Made by a program: the position numbers and the translations under genes | Source of the DNA: an uncultured Oscillibacter sp. | GTDB lineage: Bacteria; Bacillota; Clostridia; Oscillospirales; Oscillospiraceae | DNA: 20,501 nt | Direction: 5' to 3' | Assembly: GCF_900544955.1 (NCBI RefSeq) | Contig: NZ_UQXD01000041.1 | Coordinates: forward strand, 1 to 20,501 | Notes under the pieces: generated by a model | Databases searched by the model: none | What the model was told of the DNA's origin: nothing | Seen by the model: only the letters and a program-made list of their open reading frames with translations | Shown: positions 1 through 5,068 of the stretch, piece after piece | Position numbering within the stretch: the stretch's first letter is position 1 | How the letters are laid out: each line of letters opens with the position of its first letter

Positions 1-385
1 CGCCCCGCCGCTGCTGGACGCCGCGCTGCCCTTTCTCGCCTCCCTGGAGGCCCTGGAGCCGGACTGGCGGGACCTGCTGGCCCGGGCGGCGGGGACGCCC
101 GGGGCGCCGGTGCCGGAGGCGCTGCTGGAGCGGATTGCCGTGTACTTCGCCTTCCGCCACCTCCTGAAGGCCGTCAACGACGGGGACCTTCTGGGCCGGG
201 CCCAACTGTGCGTGCTGGCGGTGCTGACGGTGGAGCGCCTGGCGGCGGTGTGCGGCCTGGAGGAGGCCCTGCGGCGGTTTTGCTGCGAGGTGGAGCACAG
301 CGGCGAGAACCTGGAGGCCCTGCGGGACGCTGCCTGGGAGGACTCCCTGTCCTGGCGGGCGTCTTTGTGCGAGTTGCTGCAATAA
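1..385 (+). CDS. C-terminal part of a flagellin lysine-N-methylase (FliB)-like protein, 5' end outside the window
   Basis: The reading frame is open from base 2 to a TAA at 383-385 and gives about 127 residues of C-terminus. The segment YFAFRHLLKAVNDGDLLGRA, followed by a hydrophobic helix and then EVEHSGENLEAL, resembles the C-terminal region of the YkgJ/FliB-type flagellin lysine-N-methylases common in Clostridia. Those enzymes methylate flagellin lysines. Their Cys-rich N-terminal motif, which would settle the call, lies outside the window, so the assignment rests on recalled C-terminal similarity only. Base composition is very GC-rich, like the bulk of the window. No terminator is visible between its stop and the promoter that starts 45 bp downstream. 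Confidence 0.5.
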   Translation, partial: APPLLDAALPFLASLEALEPDWRDLLARAAGTPGAPVPEALLERIAVYFAFRHLLKAVNDGDLLGRAQLCVLAVLTVERLAAVCGLEEALRRFCCEVEHSGENLEALRDAAWEDSLSWRASLCELLQ

Positions 386-429
386 AACGATTTGCATTTG
401 TTGAAAATGTGAAAAGTGCATAAAACCGC

Positions 430-458
430 TTGACAAATGGCCGGATGTGTTGTACATT
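430..458 (+). promoter_or_regulatory. Sigma-A-type promoter of the ncRNA candidate
   Basis: TTGACA at 430-435, a 17-bp spacer, and TACATT at 453-458. The bases just upstream (386-425) are A/T-rich with A-tracts, like an UP element. Predicted transcription start is near 465. No gene of normal size follows, only the non-coding stretch. Confidence 0.6.
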
Positions 459-464
459 GTAGTC

Positions 465-930
465 ACAGGAAAGGAGTGAGTCCCATGGGCTAGGAAAGCT
501 CAGAGATTCTCGAGAGACCTGAATTCCCGGCGCCGTTCGAGTTGAGAACCCCATGATCAAGCATCCCGAAAATCCTGTGATTCCAAGATTCCTGAGATTC
601 CAAAGCAATTTCAAGATTCCCGAGTTTCCCAAGATGGCAAGGTTTGAGCGATCAAAGGTCCCAACGTGAGTTCCAGAAGAAAGGCGAGACTGCGTAACCT
701 CGGAAGTATCCCAAAGACGAAACACACCTCACTATGATGAGACGCACGAGAGCGTTCAAGCAGACGTCTGCGTGTCCCGATGTTTCATGGATTGGCAGAA
801 CCCTGAGTTACCATCCCCCGTACCACTGGCACTCGAACGGCAAACAAGAAAGCACGAGGTATTGACTATTGAATGATCCAATCAACAAGTGAGCCCCCCA
901 TTCGTCGCTGGAGCGAATGGGGGGTTGTGC
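465..930 (+). ncRNA. Candidate long structured non-coding RNA of about 465 nt
   Basis: This stretch has a good promoter (430-458), no convincing protein, and an intrinsic terminator (894-924), so it looks like a free-standing RNA gene. Its GC content is visibly lower than its neighbours. Possible helices seen by eye: TTTGA (643-647) with TCAAA (652-656) closing a GCGA, GNRA-type, tetraloop; GAGACGCA (739-746) with TGCGTGTC (769-776) with one G-G mismatch; GTAAC-c-TC (694-701) with GAGTTAC (805-811), a longer-range pairing. Several AGATTCC/TGATTCC units recur between 577 and 620. Near the 5' end a strong Shine-Dalgarno precedes a two-codon ORF (ATG GGC TAG, 485-493). I see no signature of RNase P RNA, tmRNA, SRP RNA, a T-box or a familiar riboswitch. 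A covariance search could still match it to a known orphan RNA class. Confidence 0.5.
894..930 (+). terminator. Intrinsic terminator ending the ncRNA candidate
   Basis: Arms CCCCCCATTCG (894-904) and CGAATGGGGGG (914-924) form a perfect 11-bp stem with a 9-nt loop. The following bases, TTGTGCTTTGT, are T-rich but interrupted. The bidirectional terminator at 973-1010 provides a second stop. Confidence 0.65.
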
Positions 931-970
931 TTTGTATGGGAGGAATTCCGGCCGGTGCCTTTTGAGAGAA

Positions 971-1012
971 AAACCATCCCCCGTCTGCCTCCGGCAGACG
1001 GGGGATTTTTGG
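971..1012 (-). terminator. Bidirectional terminator between the ncRNA candidate and the enolase-superfamily gene
   Basis: Fourteen-base arms at 976-989 and 993-1006 pair perfectly around a TCC loop. A-runs lie on the left and a T5 run on the right, so it can act on both strands. It lies 5 bp beyond the stop of the minus-strand gene and is its natural terminator. Confidence 0.85.
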
Positions 1013-1014
1013 AG

Positions 1015-2106
1015 TCAGCCCACCCGGTAGGGCCGCAGCTTCTCCCAGTCGAAGGAAACGCCGGTGCCCGGCTGGGTGCTGGGGGCGATGAAGCCGTCCC
1101 GGACCACCGGCGGCTCCACAGTGTAGGCCCAGATGGGGAAGCTGTGGAACTCCACCAGCCCCGGATTGGGCAGTCCCGCCAGCAGGTTTGCATGGAGCTC
1201 CTGCATCCCGTGGGAGCTGACCGGCAGGCCGTAGCCCTCCGCCAGCTTGGCCACCGCCGCAAAGCCGGTGATGCCGCAGACGTTGGAGCAGTCGGGGATG
1301 GGGTAGGAGATACGGCCCAGCCGGAGGGCCAGCTCATGCTCGTAGACGGTGTGCAGGTTCTCGCCCATGGAGATGGGGAGGGAGGTGGCCTGACCGATGC
1401 GGGCGTAGCCCTCGTAGTCGTCGGGGTTGGTGGGTTCCTCCAGCCAGAAGAGGCCGAAGTCCTCCAGCCGCCGGGCCATCCGGATGGCCTGGTCCACGTC
1501 CCAGACCATGTTGGCGTCCACCAGGAACAGCGCGTCGTTCCCCACCAGCTTCCGCACGGCCCGGACCCGGTCGATGTCCTCCTGCCCGTCGGCCTTGCCC
1601 AGCTTGATTTTCACGCCGGTGTGGCCGTTTTCCAACTGGGCGGAGAGGCTGTCCAGCAGCTCCTTTTCGGAGAAGGCCAGGTCGATGCCGCCGTAATAGG
1701 TGCGCACCGGGCGGGGCTCCTGGCCGAAGGCCCGGCACAGGGGCAGATGCTCCCGGCGGAGCTTCGCGTCCCAGAAGGCGATGTCCAGGGCGGAGATGGC
1801 GAAGGAGGCGATGCCGCCCCGGGCCACATAGTGGATGCAGCGGTTCATCCGGGCGTTCAGCTCCTCCGGTGTGGTGAAGTCCTGGCCGATGAGCTGGGGT
1901 GCCAGGTCATCCTTCAGCAGCCTGGCGATGGCCCCGCCGCCGAAGCCCCCGGTATAGGTGTAGCCGGTGCCCTGGCTGCCGTCCTCCAGCGTGACGGTGG
2001 CGGTGACCAGCTCAAAATGCGTGTGGGTCCCGTGGAGCGCGTCCACCAGGCAGCCCTCCAGCGGGACGCGGAAATAGTCGGTGCGGATATCCTGGATCCG
2101 GTTCAT
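1015..2106 (-). CDS. Mandelate racemase / muconate lactonizing enzyme family protein (enolase superfamily, probable sugar-acid dehydratase)
   Basis: The 363-aa product has a complete set of mandelate-racemase-subgroup active-site residues, each offset by two from mandelate racemase numbering: K166 and K168 (VKIKLG), metal ligands D197 (DAN), E223 (EEP) and E249 (GEN), the D272/H299 dyad (PDCSN, SSHGMQ), and E319. It should therefore be an active Mg2+-dependent enzyme that abstracts the proton alpha to a carboxylate. By family habit it probably dehydrates an aldonate or aldarate, but the substrate cannot be read from the sequence. The start is supported by GAGGAGGAG (2112-2120) a few bases upstream of the ATG. 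It is a single-gene unit: its own terminator lies at 973-1010, and a TACAAT-like -10 lies upstream on the minus strand near 2149. No sugar transporter or partner dehydrogenase is nearby. Confidence 0.85.
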   Translation of the reverse strand: MNRIQDIRTDYFRVPLEGCLVDALHGTHTHFELVTATVTLEDGSQGTGYTYTGGFGGGAIARLLKDDLAPQLIGQDFTTPEELNARMNRCIHYVARGGIASFAISALDIAFWDAKLRREHLPLCRAFGQEPRPVRTYYGGIDLAFSEKELLDSLSAQLENGHTGVKIKLGKADGQEDIDRVRAVRKLVGNDALFLVDANMVWDVDQAIRMARRLEDFGLFWLEEPTNPDDYEGYARIGQATSLPISMGENLHTVYEHELALRLGRISYPIPDCSNVCGITGFAAVAKLAEGYGLPVSSHGMQELHANLLAGLPNPGLVEFHSFPIWAYTVEPPVVRDGFIAPSTQPGTGVSFDWEKLRPYRVG

Positions 2107-2208
2107 AAGCTCTCCTCCTCAAAAGCGGCCTGGCCGCAGATAGTTCTATTGTAAAGGGACTCCCCTTCAAAAGCCATTGGAAAAAAGGATAAACTTTCCG
2201 GGCGCTTC

Positions 2209-2257
2209 TGGACACGTTGACGAAAAAGAGCGGCCGCCCGAGGGCGGCCGCCGGTTT
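2209..2257 (-). terminator. Terminator of the AT-rich cassette; copy 1 of a duplicated terminator element
   Basis: The hairpin has ten-base arms (GCGGCCGCCC, 2230-2239; GGGCGGCCGC, 2242-2251) followed on the minus strand by TCTTTTT. The motif TGGACACGTTGACGAAAA (2209-2226) and the hairpin core are repeated at 3685-3734, so the element is a direct repeat flanking the cassette. The bases next to the stem differ (AG here, CC in copy 2), so the stem is shorter here. Confidence 0.75.
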
Positions 2258-2283
2258 CGATGTTTCATTGCCTTTGTGGAGGG

Positions 2284-2556
2284 TCAAAACCGGGGGGAAT
2301 GGACGAGCGGCGCGAGCCCGCATGACACAGTCCGTATGCAGGACAGCAGTTTCTCGGGGGTATCCCTTTTTTTGGTGTTGACCTCCTGGTTGACTGCAAA
2401 TATGACGAGAAAAACGGGCATGGGCGTCCACCATAGCCACCACAGTATTTTTGTGTCGATGATCCAAAATGTCCAAAGGATATTAAAAATAGTATGTCCG
2501 ATACTGTATATGGTATAGGACGTCTCTATGATGCGGTTTTTTGTCTCCCGTTTCAT
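2284..2556 (-). CDS. Small Trp-rich two-helix membrane protein, translationally coupled to the secreted protein
   Basis: This 90-aa frame begins at an ATG (2556-2554) that overlaps the TGA of the upstream secreted-protein gene as ATGA. That arrangement is typical of translational coupling, and no strong ribosome binding site of its own is visible. Residues about 14-33 and 36-54 form two hydrophobic segments separated by only a few residues. Six tryptophans fall at 28, 31, 39, 40, 42 and 43, including WWLWW. A basic patch (TKKR, 61-64) follows. I do not recognise the family. The genomic pattern, a small membrane protein directly after a secreted protein, would suit an immunity or partner protein, which is inference. 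The last 15 or so codons are suddenly GC-rich, so the natural C-terminus may have been replaced at an insertion boundary. Copy 1 of the duplicated terminator follows. Confidence 0.5.
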   Translation of the reverse strand: MKRETKNRIIETSYTIYSIGHTIFNILWTFWIIDTKILWWLWWTPMPVFLVIFAVNQEVNTKKRDTPEKLLSCIRTVSCGLAPLVHSPRF

Positions 2557-3497
2557 ACCGGACCACTGACCGGAAGCCGCAGCGAAGGATTGGTTTGTGT
2601 GATATATTTGACATTGAACGCCTTTGCACCATATCCGACGACCTCGCTGCAACGCATATTCACTGCCTGGGTTGGACTGTTGTATGAATAATCGTCAAAA
2701 ATATAACTTTCCGTTCCGGAAATGTCATCATAAGCATATAAATATTCCAAATCTCTATCGATCTGACTCATCACAACATCCGTTCCATTGTACTCCATCT
2801 CGCATTTGAACTGGAATGTAAGGGCCCTGACACAACCGTGAAAATTCCAACTCATTGTAATTGCTGCAGTCCCCATGCCAACACCCAAATCTCTTAGCAC
2901 TTGTGTAACTTTTGCTGCAGTCATCCAAGAATAAAATCCACTTATCACAAGAACAATTGCACTTATGGTCGTATCTTGAACAAATTTATATGAAACGCGA
3001 TCATACTCGGAATACTTACCGGTGTTCCGATAAAAGCCTTCTCCCCTCAGGCGGTTTCCAAGGTACAGGTAGTCCGTATTGTAATATCCGTTACTCCGCC
3101 AAGAAGACGATCCGGGAATTGTATCGGATAACAATGCGGGTACATTTCCACCGACTTCATTCGCAGGTGTAGGAATTACCAAATCATGGATGTTTATCAC
3201 TCTTGTAATCATTCCATCGGACCTTGTGATGCCTTCTCCCCTGATGGATTCAACAATGAGATTAGAGCCGTTTTTCTGTTCGGCCTTCGAGACCAAGTTT
3301 CCGTTTCTGTCATAAATAGTGACCACGGCAGAGGCGCTATTACGGGTATAGACGCCTCTATATGTATCGCCAAGGGAATCCACATAATCGAATTCTTCAT
3401 AATATGGCTGAACGTCAGATGTTCCTAACGCCGATGCGGAAATGCCTAAGGAAAATATCATTGTTACCACGAGACAACATGCAATGATCTTTTTCAT
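2553..3497 (-). CDS. Secreted protein of unknown function with an internal hydrophobic, glycine-containing segment
   Basis: The 314-aa product starts with a clear Sec signal peptide (MKKIIACCLVVTMIFSLGIS, then ASA-LG as a likely signal peptidase I site after residue 23). The mature part is rich in Tyr, Ser, Asn and Asp, as in extracellular beta-rich proteins. Residues about 176-216 form a long hydrophobic to amphipathic stretch (TISAIVLVISGFYSWMTAAK, then a Gly-rich LGVGMGTAAI) that could insert in a membrane or form a helical hairpin. Mature cysteines are at 222, 232 and 283. The gene is much more AT-rich than its neighbours, pointing to horizontal acquisition. Start: AAAGGA lies shortly upstream of the ATG. 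It has its own promoter and a roughly 130-nt leader, and it is coupled by ATGA to the membrane protein gene. I do not recognise the family. A pore-forming or bacteriocin-like role is only a hypothesis. Confidence 0.75.
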   Translation of the reverse strand: MKKIIACCLVVTMIFSLGISASALGTSDVQPYYEEFDYVDSLGDTYRGVYTRNSASAVVTIYDRNGNLVSKAEQKNGSNLIVESIRGEGITRSDGMITRVINIHDLVIPTPANEVGGNVPALLSDTIPGSSSWRSNGYYNTDYLYLGNRLRGEGFYRNTGKYSEYDRVSYKFVQDTTISAIVLVISGFYSWMTAAKVTQVLRDLGVGMGTAAITMSWNFHGCVRALTFQFKCEMEYNGTDVVMSQIDRDLEYLYAYDDISGTESYIFDDYSYNSPTQAVNMRCSEVVGYGAKAFNVKYITQTNPSLRLPVSGPV

Positions 3498-3636
3498 AAT
3501 CTTTTCCTTTCTATTTCCCCTGTTGCCACCTACTGCCTAAAAAGAATTGACGAGTTCACCCAGCGAATTTTGTGTACCCTGTATAAATTTTCCTCCTTTC
3601 CTCCAGCACAGAGGTACACGGTTGTTCTGCATCCTT

Positions 3637-3665
3637 AATTTAACATAAAATCCACAAAATGTCAA
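3637..3665 (-). promoter_or_regulatory. Promoter of the AT-rich two-gene cassette
   Basis: On the minus strand TTGACA (3665-3660), a 17-bp spacer, and TAAATT (3642-3637). Transcription would begin near 3630, leaving a leader of about 130 nt before the secreted-protein ATG. Within the leader a second strong Shine-Dalgarno (AAAGGAGG, around 3593-3600) has no ATG behind it. Confidence 0.6.
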
Positions 3666-3684
3666 CTATGGTGCGGCTAATATT

Positions 3685-3734
3685 TGGACACGTTGACGAA
3701 AACCAGCGGCCGCCCGAGGGCGGCCGCTGGTTTT
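3685..3734 (-). terminator. Intrinsic terminator of gap; copy 2 of the duplicated terminator element
   Basis: The GC-rich stem extends as CCAGCGGCCGCCC with its complement and is flanked by AAAA and TTTT, so it is a perfect bidirectional terminator 15 bp beyond the gap stop. It shares TGGACACGTTGACGAAAA and the whole hairpin core with 2209-2257. As the longer, perfect copy next to a native gene it is the likelier ancestral one. Confidence 0.85.
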
Positions 3735-3748
3735 CTCGAAAGATGCGC

Positions 3749-4762
3749 TTACTTGTGGTCCACGGAGGCCATATAGCTGATCAGCTCCACCATCTTGTTG
3801 GCGTAGCCGCACTCGTTGTCGTACCAGGAGACCACCTTCACGAAGGTGTCCGTCAGGGCCAGGCCGGCGGTGGCGTCGAAGATGGAGGTGCGGGCGTCGC
3901 CCAGGAAGTCGGAGGAGACCACTGGCTCGTCGGTGTAGCCCAGCACGCCCTTCAGCTCGCCCTCGGAGGCCTCCTTCATGGCCTTGCAGATGTCCTCATA
4001 GGAGGCGGGCTTCTCCAGGTTCACGGTCAGGTCCACCACGGACACGTCCAGGGTGGGGACCCGCATGCTCATGCCGGTGAGCTTGCCGTTCAGGGAGGGG
4101 ATGACCTTGCCCACGGCCTTGGCGGCGCCGGTGGAGGAGGGGATGATGTTGGCGGTGGCCGCCCGGCCGCCGCGCCAGTCCTTCATGGAGGCGCCGTCCA
4201 GCAGCTTCTGGGTGGGGGTGACGGAGTGGACGGTGGTCATCAGGCCGTCCTTGATGCCGAACTTCTCATGCAGCACCTTGGCGATGGGGGCCAGGCAGTT
4301 GGTGGTGCAGGAGGCGTTGGAGACGAAGGTCATGTCGGAGGTGTACTTCTGGTTGTTGACGCCCATGACGAACATGGGGGTGTCGTCCTTGGAGGGGGCG
4401 CCCATCACCACGTGCTTGGCGCCGGCGTCGATGTGGCCCTGGCACTTCTCCTTGGTCAGGTGCTGGCCGGTGCACTCGCAGATATAGTCGGCGCCCACGG
4501 AGGCCCAGGGAATGTCCTTGGTCTCCTTCTCGGTGAACACGGCGATCTTCTTGCCGTTGACGATCAGGGCGTTGTCCTCGTAGGACACCTCGCCGGGGAA
4601 CTTTCCGTGGGTGCTGTCGTAGCGCAGCATATAGGCCATATAGTCGGGGCTCATGAAGGGGTCGTTCAGGCCCACCACCTCCACATCCTCCCGGGAGAGG
4701 GCGGCGCGGAACACGAGACGGCCGATGCGGCCAAAGCCATTGATGCCGATTTTGGTTTTCAT
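3749..4762 (-). CDS. gap: Glyceraldehyde-3-phosphate dehydrogenase, type I, NAD-dependent
   Basis: The 337-aa enzyme oxidises glyceraldehyde 3-phosphate to 1,3-bisphosphoglycerate in glycolysis. Residues 4-15 (KIGINGFGRIGR) form the Rossmann nucleotide-binding motif. D34 in LNDPF indicates NAD rather than NADP. The catalytic site is SNASCTTNCLAP with C152 and the partner H179 (TTVHSVTPTQ). The C-terminal WYDNECGYANKMVEL is intact and the length is normal. The chosen ATG (4762-4760) matches the conserved N-terminus MKTKIGINGFGRIG; AAGGAG lies 11 nt upstream, a slightly long spacing. It is transcribed alone toward the terminator at 3685-3734. The leader carries a perfect LacI-type palindrome downstream of the promoter, and the divergent neighbour encodes a LacI-family protein, so sugar- or metabolite-dependent repression is likely. 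Confidence 0.97.
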   Translation of the reverse strand: MKTKIGINGFGRIGRLVFRAALSREDVEVVGLNDPFMSPDYMAYMLRYDSTHGKFPGEVSYEDNALIVNGKKIAVFTEKETKDIPWASVGADYICECTGQHLTKEKCQGHIDAGAKHVVMGAPSKDDTPMFVMGVNNQKYTSDMTFVSNASCTTNCLAPIAKVLHEKFGIKDGLMTTVHSVTPTQKLLDGASMKDWRGGRAATANIIPSSTGAAKAVGKVIPSLNGKLTGMSMRVPTLDVSVVDLTVNLEKPASYEDICKAMKEASEGELKGVLGYTDEPVVSSDFLGDARTSIFDATAGLALTDTFVKVVSWYDNECGYANKMVELISYMASVDHK

Positions 4763-4816
4763 AGTCAAATAGACTCCTTTCCATACGTGAGAGGCAGGAA
4801 AAACGCCCCTCAGCAA

Positions 4817-4836
4817 AAACGTTTGCGCAAACGTTT
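4817..4836. promoter_or_regulatory. LacI-family operator in the gap leader
   Basis: A perfect 20-bp palindrome, AAACGTTTGCGCAAACGTTT, lies about 20-40 bp downstream of the -10 element of gap. It contains two AAACGTTT boxes, each with the central CpG expected of LacI/PurR/CcpA-type operators, joined by the core TTTGCGCAAA. The same core occurs in the leader of the divergent lacI-type gene (5045-5058). A repressor bound here should block gap transcription. Confidence 0.75.
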
Positions 4837-4855
4837 GATCCTCTAGATCAAGTGT

Positions 4856-4884
4856 ATCCTATCACAGGGAATTGGATTTTGCAA
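4856..4884 (-). promoter_or_regulatory. Promoter of gap
   Basis: Minus strand: TTGCAA (4884-4879), 17-bp spacer, TAGGAT (4861-4856). A TTGACA (4891-4886) sits immediately upstream but is too far from any -10. The operator at 4817-4836 falls just downstream of the inferred start. Confidence 0.5.
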
Positions 4885-4982
4885 CTGTCAATTCAGATAA
4901 CATTCAAAAAAAGGGATTGTAGATTTTTGATAAATAATGGCCGGACCGCACAGATTTTATGACAAAAATGGGGGAATGCCCC

Positions 4983-5012
4983 TTGACGGATGGTAGGATT
5001 GTGTCATATACT
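4983..5012 (+). promoter_or_regulatory. Promoter of the LacI-family regulator gene
   Basis: TTGACG at 4983-4988, an 18-bp spacer and TATACT at 5007-5012. Start of transcription is expected near 5019, about 50 nt upstream of the ATG. Confidence 0.6.
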
Positions 5013-5044
5013 GTCTCTGCTAATTGATTACGCAAGAGAAAATG

Positions 5045-5058
5045 CCTTTGCGCAAAGG
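5045..5058. promoter_or_regulatory. Probable auto-operator of the LacI-family regulator
   Basis: A perfect 14-bp palindrome, CCTTTGCGCAAAGG, sits between the promoter and start codon. Its right arm overlaps the ribosome binding site (AAAGGATGG). It shares TTTGCGCAAA with the gap operator, which suggests negative autoregulation. Confidence 0.65.
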
Positions 5059-5068
5059 ATGGATAAAT

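Noticed and set aside
553..669. 38-codon plus-strand frame in the ncRNA (MIKHPENPVIPRF...)
   Set aside because: The repeats give a periodic Pro/Phe pattern, but the start has no good ribosome binding site and the frame is interrupted just upstream. Kept as a caution, not as a gene.
174..725. 183-aa minus-strand frame across the ncRNA candidate
   Set aside because: Its N-terminal part is only the antisense of the repeated GATTCC units and its C-terminal part is antisense to the real upstream gene. No ribosome binding site or recognisable domain.
465..930. Known RNA classes (type B RNase P, tmRNA, SRP RNA, T-box leader)
   Set aside because: The expected hallmark motifs, such as the GAGGAAAGTCC core of RNase P, a tmRNA tag ORF or a T-box antiterminator, are not present.
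889..2154. 421-aa plus-strand frame opposite the enolase-superfamily gene
   Set aside because: Antisense shadow of a gene whose active-site residues are all intact. Long antisense frames are expected at this GC content.
4817..4836. Classical CcpA cre site at gap
   Set aside because: The CpG-centred boxes partly resemble cre, but the flanking TG and CA positions do not fit well. The perfect palindrome and its partner at 5045-5058 are better explained by the adjacent LacI-family protein.
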